Source: Campylobacter gracilis (GTDB lineage Bacteria > Campylobacterota > Campylobacteria > Campylobacterales > Campylobacteraceae). Taken from it: DNA of 64,000 bases. The first letter of the stretch is position 1, and every line of letters starts with the position of its first letter. The position numbers and the translations under genes were made by a program. The notes under the pieces are model-generated. The model was not told where the DNA came from and ran no database searches. It worked only from the letters and a program-made list of their open reading frames with translations. Shown here in pieces: positions 20,102 through 29,245 of this stretch. The stretch is from contig NZ_JAHAFS010000002.1 of the NCBI RefSeq assembly GCF_018374135.1, positions 62,001 through 126,000 on the forward strand. Direction: 5' to 3'.

Positions 20102-20533
20102 CTACGCTTCGGTAATGACCGCCTTTACGAGCTTGGAAAATTTCACCCCTTTTAGCGCGCCGATTTTGGCGCTGAGCCGCTCAATCTTTGAAATTTTATC
20201 CCGCATCGTGATCTCCTCGAAGCAGTGGCGCTCGTCGATGTGGAAGTGGCTGGTGCTGACGATGGTGACGTTTGCGTGGTGCTCGATCTCTACGAGCTGC
20301 TCAATCAGATCGCTTTGGTGATGATCGTAAGCGATGCAAAGCACGCCCACGCAGTCATCCTCGCCATCTCCGTGAAGTACGCCCTCGACCATCTTTTCGC
20401 GTATGAGATCGCGGATAAACTCGCTGCGGCTTAGGTATTGCTTGGCGCGCACCATCTCATCGAGATCCTCAAAAAGCTTCGTCGGCAGCGAAATGCTAAA
20501 TCTTACGGCGCTCTCTTTTTCCTCTTTTTTCAT
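20102..20533 (-). CDS. nikR: Nickel-responsive transcriptional regulator NikR
   Basis: 143 residues. The N-terminal ribbon-helix-helix DNA-binding domain (RFSISLPTKLFEDLDEMV ... SRSEFIRDLIREKM) is followed by the ACT-like nickel-sensing domain. The square-planar nickel ligands are spaced as in the E. coli protein: His85, His96, His98 and Cys104 within IEHHANVT ... STSHFHIDERHCFE. The ATG is preceded by AAGGGAAGCT. It stands alone between hypF and hypB, inside the nickel-enzyme block. Likely targets are the hyd, hyp and nickel-uptake genes, but no NikR operator was identified with confidence. Confidence 0.95.
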   Translation of the reverse strand: MKKEEKESAVRFSISLPTKLFEDLDEMVRAKQYLSRSEFIRDLIREKMVEGVLHGDGEDDCVGVLCIAYDHHQSDLIEQLVEIEHHANVTIVSTSHFHIDERHCFEEITMRDKISKIERLSAKIGALKGVKFSKLVKAVITEA

Positions 20534-21124
20534 AGCTTCCCTTATTTCGCGTATTTTGAACGTAATTTTACCGAAATTCCGCTCAAATAGTAAGAATTTC
20601 GCGCTAATTTGGCTTATTCTTTAAAATTTAAAGCTCCGAGGCATCGTGCGTATTTTGAAATTTTGCTCGCGATTTCGCGTTGTATTTTAGTGCTAGCGCG
20701 ATGAAATTTACCGGTGCTACGTTATTTTAAATTCTACCGCGAGCTTGCGTCCAAATTTTAAGGATCAGGCGCTAAATAGCGTCTTAGTTTGGGATTTGCG
20801 CAGTATCTAGCCACGCGCCGCGGTAGAATTTTGTATCGATCGCCGTAATAGCACGTGTGACGCTATGGCAGGCAACGGCGCGCCGTTAAATTTTAAAATT
20901 TTAACGTTTCGGTTGCGACATATAGAGACGGAGGGACGCAAATTTGTTCGTTACTTTTGCGATTTTAGAAAGCTAGCCGCGGTGGATTTTACCACCCGTA
21001 GCGTTAGAAATTTACGCAAAGAGCAGGCATGGCGCAGAGCCATCAAATTTAGCGGCGAGATGAGACTAATAAATTTTAAAAAGAGCGAGCTTAGCGGCTA
21101 TAATTGCGTTTTTTGTGGATGAGC
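20534..21124. other. Gene-free spacer between hypF and nikR
   Basis: An 85-codon plus-strand frame at 20865-21122 has no ribosome-binding site and no family resemblance and is rejected. The rest is AAATTT-rich spacer that should hold the nikR promoter. No RNA or terminator is clear. Confidence 0.4.
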
Positions 21125-24100
21125 TTAGCGCGAAATTTCGCTTAGATACGCCGCGAGCTGCCCGTATGCGATGCCGCTGTCGTTGCACGGGATCTCGCGG
21201 TTTAGATAAAATTTGATGCCCCGCTCGCGCATCTTTGCGCACGTAAGATTTAGAAGCGTCGCGTTTTGGAAGACCCCGCCGCTTAGCGCGACCTCGAGCC
21301 CGAAGCCCTCCGCAAACTCCGCGATGAAATTTACGATGGCGTTTATAAATTTCGTCGCGGCCAAGCGCGGCTCATCGCGCAAAGCCTGCAAAAACGCCTC
21401 TTCGTAATCGATCACATAGCATTCGCCCTCAAGGCTCGGCGCGCAAGCTCCATTTTGCGGGGCTTGATCGGCGCTAGAAGCGTCTTTGCTTTCCAAATTT
21501 ATTAAATTTAGGGCGGATGCTTGGTTTATAGAATTTGCAGCGGAGCTTTCATTCTTTTCACCGCCGCCTGCGATGTTTTCAGCCACCCGCTCAAGCTCAT
21601 TTTTACTCGCCGCATCATCCGCAAGCTCTTTAAAATCGCCTTGCAACGCGCAGCTATCTTTCATACCGCTACGATCTTGCGCATTTAAACCACTCTGCCC
21701 CGCTTCGCGCGCCAAATCATCGGCGCTTTGCTGCTGTGAAGCGGATTGCGGTGCGTTTTGGATAAAATTTTCGCCCGCTTTTTTTAATCTAAATTTATAG
21801 CTCTGCTTGCAGCCGTCGATATATAGGTTCTCAAGTCGCATGCCCGCCTCGCCGTCGAAGCTTACGGTTCGCAGGTCGCAAATGACCGCAGCAAACGCGT
21901 CGAATAGCCGCCCGAGCGAGCTTGAGCGGACGGCACGCGGTGCGATTTTTTCTAAATTTGTGACTTCGCTCGCGTTAAATTTTGCCAAAAACTCGCGCGC
22001 AGCGTCCTTTGCATTGAATTTAAATATGAGCGCGAGCGCGAGCTTGTAGATGTTTTTTATCGCATTCTCGCCGCCGATAAGCGCGATCTCGTCAAATTTT
22101 GCGACGCGACGGTAGCCGTGCGGATCAAAGATCATCACTTCTCCGCCCCAGATTGTGCCGTCCGTGCCGTAGCCGGTGCCATCGAAGCAGAAGCCGAGGT
22201 ATTTTTTGCCACTAAAAAGCAGCTCATTTTGCGCCAGATTCGACACGAGATGCGCGAAATGGTGCTGGTAGCGAACTACGGGGTATCCGCGCTGCTCGAA
22301 AAATCGCGTGTGCGAAAACTGCGGATGCAGATCCGCGATGACGGCGTCGAACTTCAGCTCGTAGGCGCGCACAAACATATCCAAAAGCGCGAAAAATCGC
22401 TCATTCGTGGCGACGTTTTTAAGATCGCCGATGTAGGGCGAGATGAAAATTTGCCCGTCTTTGTAGATCGCAAACTGATTTTTAAGCTCCGCTCCGAGCG
22501 CCAGAAAAGTGCCTTTGGCACGGAATTTGCTAGGGAAAATTTTTGGGTTCATTCCGCGAGAGGTTCGCAAAAACAGAGCGCGATCTAAAATTCCGCTCGC
22601 TTGATCGTTCGCGCTTTTGAAATTTAACGCTGCGACGCCGTTTTTAAAATTTAATGTTGTGTCCTGGCTGCCTGGGGTCGCGTCTCGCTTGCTATTTGAG
22701 GTCACAAAGCGCTCGCTATCCAGGGCTGCGATATTATGCTTGACTTCGCTTGACGCCGCTACGTCGCTTTTTAAATTTGAAGGTGCGGCGCCAAATTTAT
22801 CGCTCAATGTTGCCGCGCCCTGCTCGCCTTTTGCTTTTTTGAAATTTTTCGCGTTCTCGGGGCTGCGGCGCTTCATATCAATCAATGCCGCGCCGTTTTT
22901 AAAATTTAAAGATGCACCGTCGCGTTCATCGTTTGATGTCACGACGTTGTGCCCGTCATCCGAGAGCGCGTCACAACGATCTATCGCCGCATCGGCGCTT
23001 TCATCGGCTGCCGCCGCATCGCAGATGCTACCTAGCCCGGCGCTTTCTTGCTCGTTTTTTGCTTTTTTGGATAAATTCTGCGAATTTTTTAGCTCACAAA
23101 CGGCTACTTGCGAGCTTTGCAGACCTTCACTCGGATCACGCTTCGAGCCTTGCTTGGAATTTGCCCGTTTCAGATCATCGCTTTTCGAGTTTGACGTATT
23201 TTCATTCGGTTGCCGCTTTATAATCACGTTCAAATCGGATTTCGTATCGATTGAGGGAAGCGACATAGCATGCGGTGCTTCAAAATTTTGCGCTATATTC
23301 TCGCTGCGAACCTGGGTCTCAAGCGTGTATATATCGTGCGTGCGATCGTTTGCATTCGCGCTTGCAGCTTCTTTTTTAATTTCCTGCAAAAACGCTATAC
23401 TATCGTCGCTCGGCGTTAAAATTTCGCGGTCGTTATCCAAGTAAAACGAGATAACTCCGCCCAGCTTTGCGCGCAGCTCCTCGGCGTTAAAAATAATGGG
23501 CTCGCCGCTAATGTTGGCGCTTGTGGCGACGATCGGGCGATCAAAGTATTCAAAAAGCAGCAGATGCACGCCGGTGTTGGCTAGGAAAATGCCGATTTTA
23601 TTAAGGTTCGGCGCCACGCTCGGAGCGATAAAAATCGCGCCCGCCTTAAAAATCGCCGAAAAACTCGCGGGCAAACGCACGAAATCACCCTCGTTATCGG
23701 AATATGCGCCACGCACGTCCGTCACACACGCCTGCGCGGAGCATGAGTCTTGCGAATCTATTTTCTGTCGCAAACCAGACTCGCACGCCGAGCGCTGTAA
23801 GTCTACTCCATCCTCGGCATGTCGCAAGTCCTGAATATTCGCCGAATTTTGCGAAATAGACTTGTCTGTCGCAAGCCGAGAATTAGGCCCATTCGCTACG
23901 CATTGCGGGTCTCTGCCATCAACTGCGGACTGTAAATTTAATTTGTTAATTGCTTGCTGCAGCTCTAGCCCGCCTTCTGCTTGCGGCGAGCTCAAATTTT
24001 TAGCCGCGCGCTGCAAATCAGACCCATCGTATGCGCGCTCTAGCTCGTTTGCCGCACACTGCGAGTCGTCTGCCGCTAGCGTATCGTAGGCGAAATTACG

Positions 24101-25786
24101 GTGCGCCGTTTTACTGAAAATTTGCGCACTCTGTAATCTCCCCTGCTTTGCGCAATTTTCAGCGCCTTGCGTGCTAAATTTTTGCGCTGCGAAATTGCGT
24201 AAATTTTGTAGTGCAGAGCCCTGCTTTTGCGCTGATTCTTCTTGCTCGCCCGCAAATCTCGGCGATATAGGATTTTTGCCTTGCGCCTTTAAATTTTGCG
24301 TGCCGAAATCTGCCGCGAAGCCCGCCTCTGTGCGCCAAACAAACTCGCGCTTTTTTAAAATCACGATCGGCTTGACATTGCAATCTATCAGCGCCTCTTC
24401 CTCTGCGCTTAGGCTCGCTGCGCGCCATACCTGCGCTGCGTCGCGACACATGATCGCAAAGGGCTTGCCCGGGCGCTTTTTGAGCGTTCGCAGCATGCGT
24501 ACCGCGCGCTCGTTCGTCGCATCGCAAACGATATGAAAGCCGCCCATCCCCTTGATCGCGCCGATCTGTCCACGCCGCAAAAGCTCCGCCGTGCGCGCTA
24601 TCGCCTCTTCGCCGCTTGATAAAATTTCGCCGCCCGCGCCGCATAAAAACAGCTGCGGACCGCAGTGTGGGCAGGAGATCGGCTCGGCGTGATAGCGGCG
24701 CGTGAGCGGGTCCGTGTATTCGCCGCGGCAGAACTCGCACATCTCAAACGCCCTCATCGTGGTGTTTGCGCGGTCGTACGGCAGCGCTGCGATGATGCTA
24801 AGGCGCGGGCCGCAATCCGTGCAGTTGATAAATGGGTAGTGAAAGCGCGGATTTTGGGGGTCGTAAAACTCTTTTTTGCACTGATCGCAGATCGCAAAAT
24901 CGGGCAAAATCGGATTAAATTTACGCCCCTCCTTGGATTGCGTGATCTTAAAATCAGTAAAATTCTGCGTAAAATATTGCGTATTTAGATCGGTGCGGAT
25001 AATTTTATCGATACGACAAAGCGGCGGCGCTTCACTGCGAAGTCGCTGTTCGAAAATTTTTAAAATTTCTTCTTCGCGCAGATCTTGCTCGGCACTTTGC
25101 GAATCGTGTTTAAAGCCCTGTAAATTCCCCTTCGCGCCTTGCAAATTGTACTTAATATTTTGCAAGTCTTGCAGCGATTCATTCTGCGACATACCGCGCT
25201 GCTGCGACGAATTTTGCACGACGAAATTTTGATCCGACGAAGCGGGCAAAATGGAGCTCTGCTCGTTTAGATCGGTCTCGAATAAGTTCGGTAAAAATTT
25301 CTCGCTCGCTGCGGCTTGCGAATCGCTCGTCAAATCATGCGGCAAGCTCATCAAATCTAAATCAGGCGGATTTGCTAAATCATTCGCCAAATCGCGCGAC
25401 GAGCCGGTCAAATCATTTGGCGAGTTCGGTGCGCTCTGCGGCGAAAAGGAGCTCTCGTTTAAATTTGAACTTGCAAAATTTAGTGATGAGTTCGCGGCCT
25501 TGTTAGAATCCGACTCGGCAGAATTTAAAGACCGAGCAGCTGATGACAATACTTTCTGCGCTTGAATTTCGTTAGAATTTGGCTCATCTAAATTTAAAAG
25601 GGCGGAATTTTTATCCATCGAGCCTTTTTGCGGCTCGGAAAGGTCTGTGCAAACGATGATTTTAACGCCCTCGCCGTCGTTATAAACCTCGCCTTTTAGC
25701 CCCAAATCCACGGCGAGCTTGTAGACGAACGGGCGAAACCCGACCCCCTGCACTGCTCCGAAAACCTTAAATTTAGCCGCTTTCAT
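21125..25786 (-). CDS. hypF: Carbamoyltransferase HypF with four large low-complexity insertions
   Basis: HypF makes the carbamoyl group for the CN ligands. The start ATG at 25786 (MKAAKFKVFGAVQGVGFRPF) gives about 1553 residues, twice the family's roughly 750. Counted from an upstream in-frame codon at 25858, the blocks are: acylphosphatase 25-73 continuing at about 263-300; zinc fingers 324-400 (CDQCKKEF, CTDCG, CEFCRGEY, CPHCG); YrdC domain 418-508 and 728-828; Kae1-like domain 1089-1365 (HPQFSHT, HHFAHLVSN, FDGTGYG) and 1478-1577 (LSGGVFQN, NDSGIAYGQ). Between them lie insertions at about 75-262, 510-727, 830-1088 and 1366-1477, rich in Ser, Asn, Gln, Ala and Asp. Removing them leaves about 780 residues. 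All catalytic motifs survive and the frame is kept throughout, so the gene is probably active. Confidence 0.95.
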   Translation of the reverse strand: MKAAKFKVFGAVQGVGFRPFVYKLAVDLGLKGEVYNDGEGVKIIVCTDLSEPQKGSMDKNSALLNLDEPNSNEIQAQKVLSSAARSLNSAESDSNKAANSSLNFASSNLNESSFSPQSAPNSPNDLTGSSRDLANDLANPPDLDLMSLPHDLTSDSQAAASEKFLPNLFETDLNEQSSILPASSDQNFVVQNSSQQRGMSQNESLQDLQNIKYNLQGAKGNLQGFKHDSQSAEQDLREEEILKIFEQRLRSEAPPLCRIDKIIRTDLNTQYFTQNFTDFKITQSKEGRKFNPILPDFAICDQCKKEFYDPQNPRFHYPFINCTDCGPRLSIIAALPYDRANTTMRAFEMCEFCRGEYTDPLTRRYHAEPISCPHCGPQLFLCGAGGEILSSGEEAIARTAELLRRGQIGAIKGMGGFHIVCDATNERAVRMLRTLKKRPGKPFAIMCRDAAQVWRAASLSAEEEALIDCNVKPIVILKKREFVWRTEAGFAADFGTQNLKAQGKNPISPRFAGEQEESAQKQGSALQNLRNFAAQKFSTQGAENCAKQGRLQSAQIFSKTAHRNFAYDTLAADDSQCAANELERAYDGSDLQRAAKNLSSPQAEGGLELQQAINKLNLQSAVDGRDPQCVANGPNSRLATDKSISQNSANIQDLRHAEDGVDLQRSACESGLRQKIDSQDSCSAQACVTDVRGAYSDNEGDFVRLPASFSAIFKAGAIFIAPSVAPNLNKIGIFLANTGVHLLLFEYFDRPIVATSANISGEPIIFNAEELRAKLGGVISFYLDNDREILTPSDDSIAFLQEIKKEAASANANDRTHDIYTLETQVRSENIAQNFEAPHAMSLPSIDTKSDLNVIIKRQPNENTSNSKSDDLKRANSKQGSKRDPSEGLQSSQVAVCELKNSQNLSKKAKNEQESAGLGSICDAAAADESADAAIDRCDALSDDGHNVVTSNDERDGASLNFKNGAALIDMKRRSPENAKNFKKAKGEQGAATLSDKFGAAPSNLKSDVAASSEVKHNIAALDSERFVTSNSKRDATPGSQDTTLNFKNGVAALNFKSANDQASGILDRALFLRTSRGMNPKIFPSKFRAKGTFLALGAELKNQFAIYKDGQIFISPYIGDLKNVATNERFFALLDMFVRAYELKFDAVIADLHPQFSHTRFFEQRGYPVVRYQHHFAHLVSNLAQNELLFSGKKYLGFCFDGTGYGTDGTIWGGEVMIFDPHGYRRVAKFDEIALIGGENAIKNIYKLALALIFKFNAKDAAREFLAKFNASEVTNLEKIAPRAVRSSSLGRLFDAFAAVICDLRTVSFDGEAGMRLENLYIDGCKQSYKFRLKKAGENFIQNAPQSASQQQSADDLAREAGQSGLNAQDRSGMKDSCALQGDFKELADDAASKNELERVAENIAGGGEKNESSAANSINQASALNLINLESKDASSADQAPQNGACAPSLEGECYVIDYEEAFLQALRDEPRLAATKFINAIVNFIAEFAEGFGLEVALSGGVFQNATLLNLTCAKMRERGIKFYLNREIPCNDSGIAYGQLAAYLSEISR
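21428..21763 (-). repeat. HypF low-complexity insertion 4, within the Kae1-like domain
   Basis: About 112 codons, Ala/Ser/Gln/Asp-rich, between FRLKKAGENFIQN and CYVIDYEEAFLQAL. Both flanks are conserved HypF sequence. Confidence 0.75.
22595..23371 (-). repeat. HypF low-complexity insertion 3, between YrdC and Kae1-like domains
   Basis: About 259 codons at a natural domain boundary, Asn/Ser/Asp/Lys-rich. The motif LNFKNG(A/V)A occurs twice (near residues 984 and 1069), indicating internal duplication. Confidence 0.75.
23678..24331 (-). repeat. HypF low-complexity insertion 2, within the YrdC domain
   Basis: About 218 codons. The second half has a loose ten-residue period (SDLQRAAK, LELQQAINKL, NLQSAVDGRD, VDLQRSACES), that is about 30 bases. 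Confidence 0.75.
25073..25636 (-). repeat. HypF low-complexity insertion 1, within the acylphosphatase domain
   Basis: About 188 codons rich in Ser, Asn, Leu, Gln and Asp, with imperfect SSLNFASSNLNESSF-type and NLQGAKGNLQGFK-type repeats. It separates the first acylphosphatase strands from the EEEILKIFEQRL helix. Confidence 0.75.
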
Positions 25787-26071
25787 GCACGTGCTTTCAT
25801 AAATTGTGCGCCGTAGTAGCTGTTTTGCGAGCAAGTTGCGCTCGCAGCAGGTGGACAAAACGTACCGAGCGCCTCGAAATATGTTCTAAATTTAATAAAA
25901 TTTGATCCTTCACGCCCGCGCCCTTTGCCGCTTTTTTGAAATTTCGCGAGGTCTCGTTTGCTCCAAGCTTAGCCCGCATGACGCGACTATCGGCACCGCA
26001 ATGCCAGCGCAACTCGCTGTTTTGCAGACAAGGTTTTAAAACCTTGCCGAAAATTAGCATATACACCCGAT

Positions 26072-27709
26072 CTAGCGAGCTTGAAGCGCAAAGCTGTCGC
26101 TAAAGCTCGCGTCAAAATTTTTGCAAAGCCTAAGCATCAAATCCGCAAATTTGCGCCCGCTAAACATCGCTCCGCCGAAGATCAAAACGTCAAAGTCCTC
26201 TTTGCGCTCATCCGCCAGATCGCTTAAAAAATAGCCCAAACTATCGAAAAATCCGAACGCAAATAGCTTTTCATTGGCGCCTGCGAGCGCATAGCTCATC
26301 GCCGAGCGCAAAATTTTATCCGCTTGCACGCAGCCACGCTCATCGGTGCAAAAATCGAGTCGCACCCCTTTGCCGCCCGCAAAATCCTCCGCAGCCGCCA
26401 TCAAAAACGCCGCATCGCGCCCCCAGATAAGCTGCGCGGCGACGCTAAAAATACCGTGAAATCCCGCGTTTGCGCTTTTTAAAATTTCATCGATTTTTGC
26501 GGCGTTTACGTTAAATTTGGCGCTGAAATTTTCAAACAGCTTCGCGCCCGTCTCATCCGCGCAAATTTGAGCCTTAAGCTCGTCAAAACTGCGCGGCAGA
26601 TTAAATTTAAGCAGAATTTTTTTAGAGCTTTCGCCATAAACTGCAATCTCGTCGTCCACGCCCGCGCCCAAAAAGCAGCGCAAAACGCGTTTTTTGGAGT
26701 CGTTCAAAACCCCCTTCTCGCGGCACATAAGCGCAAAAAGAGCGGAGTTTTTGTCGTTTGAGTTTTTCAGATAAGAGCTTGCGCTGCCACTTAAAAAATC
26801 CTCGTTTTGCACGATCAAAAAGCCGTTTTGTAGCGGCGCGACTTTAAAAATTTTATCTTTTTGCGCCGTGTTTTCGCATTTTGCGCTTAAAAAATAGATC
26901 CCGTCGCTTGCCAAAGCGCGCACCAGCGCAAACACGAATATGTCACCCGCAAGCTTTACGTCAAAAAATCTAGGCGCGTCCTCGTGATTTTTTCTAAAGA
27001 TCGCATTGGTTTTTAGGCTTATGAGCGGCTTTTCGAAGGCTGCGAGCGCAATTTTGCTCTTTTCGTCGCTCACAAAAATCCCATCCAGCGCGCCCACTCC
27101 CGCGGCTATCAAAAAATCGGCGCTAAAATCCACGTCCGCCTTGAGCGTGAAAGTTGCGCCGCCGCGCTCGATCTGCACCTGCTGAGCATGAAATAAGTTT
27201 ATGCGGCAAAACTCCAGTAAGCAAGCAAAATTCTCCCTACTTACCGCTTCAAATTTTCCCTCATGAAGCACGCTAGCGCCGCTTATTATTCCGAATTCGT
27301 TTTGAGACGGCTCGGCGCGAGCAAGGTATTCCTTCATCACTCGCGGAGTAAAGTTATTAAATTTAGCCGCGTTATGGGCGTTTGAAATTTCATCCTCTAA
27401 GAATTTGCTTAAATCGCCCGAGGAGGCATCTTCAAACATGCCGTTAAATTTCAGCGCTTTCGCTTCGGCGCCGCCCTCGTCCACCACGCGCACGGAGGAT
27501 TTTGCCAAAAATATGGAGTTTGGAATCAGCGGCATCGCCTCGTCGCTAAATTTTAAAATTTCATCCTCACCGCCGCGCACGAAAAGGCTTATTAAACTCG
27601 CCTCTTTTTTTAGGCAAAACTCAAGTGCGCTTTTGCGAGCATAAAACAGTAAGAAGTGCGCTATCAGCGCGTTTTCATTAAGGTAGTTAAACTCATATGC
27701 TACTATCAT
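26072..27709 (-). CDS. hydE: Hydrogenase accessory protein HydE (HypF-related, function unknown)
   Basis: About 545 residues from the ATG at 27709 (MIVAYEFNYLNENALIAHFL), which follows AAAGGGGCGAG and overlaps the end of hydD by 17 bases. Position after hydD at the end of hydABCD, length and overall features fit HydE of Wolinella succinogenes and Helicobacter pylori. That protein is needed for hydrogenase activity and distantly resembles the C-terminal part of HypF. Matching elements are GFHGIFSVAAQLIWG near residue 425, and LIFGGAMFSGRKFADLML near the end, which parallels HypF's LSGGVFQNATLLNL. It is unusually rich in Ala, Phe and Lys but has no long insertion. The identification rests on synteny and these motifs. 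Confidence 0.8.
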   Translation of the reverse strand: MIVAYEFNYLNENALIAHFLLFYARKSALEFCLKKEASLISLFVRGGEDEILKFSDEAMPLIPNSIFLAKSSVRVVDEGGAEAKALKFNGMFEDASSGDLSKFLEDEISNAHNAAKFNNFTPRVMKEYLARAEPSQNEFGIISGASVLHEGKFEAVSRENFACLLEFCRINLFHAQQVQIERGGATFTLKADVDFSADFLIAAGVGALDGIFVSDEKSKIALAAFEKPLISLKTNAIFRKNHEDAPRFFDVKLAGDIFVFALVRALASDGIYFLSAKCENTAQKDKIFKVAPLQNGFLIVQNEDFLSGSASSYLKNSNDKNSALFALMCREKGVLNDSKKRVLRCFLGAGVDDEIAVYGESSKKILLKFNLPRSFDELKAQICADETGAKLFENFSAKFNVNAAKIDEILKSANAGFHGIFSVAAQLIWGRDAAFLMAAAEDFAGGKGVRLDFCTDERGCVQADKILRSAMSYALAGANEKLFAFGFFDSLGYFLSDLADERKEDFDVLIFGGAMFSGRKFADLMLRLCKNFDASFSDSFALQAR

Positions 27710-28571
27710 CTCGCCCCTTTTTTGCAAATCGATCCGCTATATCTTGGGCGCTGAGATCAGCGATTTTTTCATGCGCGAAGCCAAGATCCGATAGGTACTT
27801 AAGCGCCGTTTTTTCCATGGTTTTTGAGGACTCTAATATCACGGAGCTTAGCTTAAAGCTCGCCTCCTCGATGCGCCGCGGCACGACAGCTAGAATTTTA
27901 ACGTGAGGCAGATCGCCGCAAAGATCCATCATCTGCAGGGTTTGAAGCATTTCGACCTCGTGCGCCGAGCCGCTCCAGCTGATCTGCTTAGGCATCGCGT
28001 CGTAGTCGAAAAAATACACCTCGCCGCCCTTTGCACCCTCCGCGTCTATGCAATCTACGAGCAAAATTTCATCAAATTCCGCCATCGTAGGCATCAAAAA
28101 GCTAGCCAGCGTCCCGCCGTCGATAAAGCAGATCTGATCAGCGCTCTGGCGCGGCGCGGCGGGATTTTCGGCAATAAGATCCGCATTAATAGAGCTTTGC
28201 GCTGCGGAATTTATTACGGAATTTTGCGAAGTAGAATTTGAAGCGGAATTCTGCTCGGCGGAATTTTCTGAAGTAGAATTTCGGTTTAAATTTACTGCTG
28301 CGAAATTTTGCTTAAAGATAAAATTCTCATCCGCAAAATTTTGCAAGGAGTTGCGCTCTATGGAATTTTGCGAGGTAGAATTTTGTATCGCAGAGACTTG
28401 GGCGGAATTTTGCATGAAATTCTGCGCCGCGAAATCCTCGCCCGCCATAGAATTTCGTGCGGCGGCTTTAGGATAAAATTTATAGTTCTGCGCGAGCGCG
28501 CGGACGAAGTGTACGCCTATGCCCTCGTCCGCATAGATGACGTTGCCGATACCCAGTACCAGCACCCTCAA
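27693..28571 (-). CDS. hydD: Hydrogenase C-terminal maturation protease HydD with a repeat insertion
   Basis: Endopeptidase that removes the C-terminal extension of HydB after nickel is inserted. It begins MRVLVLGIGNVIYADEGIGV; Glu16, Asp173 (LLVDCID) and His204 (GSAHEVEM) correspond to the nickel ligands of HybD. The family is about 165-180 residues, this one 292. Residues about 34-143 are a low-complexity Asn/Ser/Gln/Ala stretch with QNSxx and NFAxx units (for example QNSTSQNSIERNSLQNF). The insertion sits between helix 1 and the ICFIDGGTL strand. The start overlaps the hydC stop by four bases and the end overlaps hydE, so expression is coupled. Confidence 0.93.
   Translation of the reverse strand: MRVLVLGIGNVIYADEGIGVHFVRALAQNYKFYPKAAARNSMAGEDFAAQNFMQNSAQVSAIQNSTSQNSIERNSLQNFADENFIFKQNFAAVNLNRNSTSENSAEQNSASNSTSQNSVINSAAQSSINADLIAENPAAPRQSADQICFIDGGTLASFLMPTMAEFDEILLVDCIDAEGAKGGEVYFFDYDAMPKQISWSGSAHEVEMLQTLQMMDLCGDLPHVKILAVVPRRIEEASFKLSSVILESSKTMEKTALKYLSDLGFAHEKIADLSAQDIADRFAKKGRDDSSI
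28143..28472 (-). repeat. HydD low-complexity insertion
   Basis: About 110 codons of QNS/QNF/RNS units, mostly four or five residues apart. In DNA these are AAAATTC/AAATTTT motifs spaced about 12-15 bases, the same pattern as in the PbpC array. Confidence 0.8.
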
Positions 28572-29242
28572 GCGTGCTCTTCCTTTTTAAATTTATAGCC
28601 GCTTACGATCGCATCCATCGCGCCGTCCCTGCCCTTGACGGCGTTAAAGACCGCCATATAGACGTGGATCGGCACGAAGATTATGATGATATTCATGCAA
28701 AGATGATGTATCATTCGCACTTCGCTTAGACCGCCCATCGCCGCTTCCAGCGGGCGCAAGAGACCGTATAGCGCGCCGCCGAGCCCTTCGTGATAGACGT
28801 GCACGTATAATATCATACCTGTTAGGCAAATTACGAACAATACTAGATAAAAGCCCAGATAGGAGATGAACTGTAGCGGGTTATAAACGCCGCGAAGATG
28901 CGGGTGCTCGCCCAAAAAGATATAGTATTTGATCTGAGCTATCCAGACGCGCGGGCTAAAAAAATCCTTGATGCTTAAAAGCTCTTTTCTGCTCTTTTTA
29001 TCGAAGAAGAAAAGATAGGTCTTAAAAATAGCCGCGCCGATCATCGCAAAGCCGAAGATCAGATGCACGAATCTATATTTAGCCTGCATAAAAAGCACCG
29101 GCTCGGGACTCACCTCGGGCGCGGTGAAAACAAAGGCGATATAATATCCGGTGATCACCAAAATCGTAATGCAAAGCGCACGCAGCCAGTGCGTGAGCCT
29201 AAGACCGATTGAGAACTCGTATTCCGCAAATCTTTTTTTCAT
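28568..29242 (-). CDS. hydC: Ni-Fe hydrogenase cytochrome b subunit HydC
   Basis: 224-residue diheme cytochrome b that anchors the hydrogenase and passes electrons to the menaquinone pool. Four membrane segments are seen near residues 18-38, 55-75, 122-145 and 180-205. The conserved histidines fit heme ligation: LRLTHWLRAL near residue 17, KYRFVHLIFGF near 59, and MIHHLCMNIIIIFVPIHVYM near 175-195. It lies four bases after hydB and overlaps hydD by four bases. A normal length with no insertion contrasts with the gene immediately downstream. Confidence 0.95.
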   Translation of the reverse strand: MKKRFAEYEFSIGLRLTHWLRALCITILVITGYYIAFVFTAPEVSPEPVLFMQAKYRFVHLIFGFAMIGAAIFKTYLFFFDKKSRKELLSIKDFFSPRVWIAQIKYYIFLGEHPHLRGVYNPLQFISYLGFYLVLFVICLTGMILYVHVYHEGLGGALYGLLRPLEAAMGGLSEVRMIHHLCMNIIIIFVPIHVYMAVFNAVKGRDGAMDAIVSGYKFKKEEHA

Positions 29243-29245
29243 CGT

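Noticed and set aside
20865..21122. 85-codon plus-strand open frame downstream of hypF
   Set aside because: No ribosome-binding site, no family resemblance, and made largely of the AAATTT-rich spacer sequence.
25797..26066. 89-codon minus-strand frame between hydE and hypF
   Set aside because: Overlaps the region just upstream of hypF without a plausible start; it reads as chance sequence.
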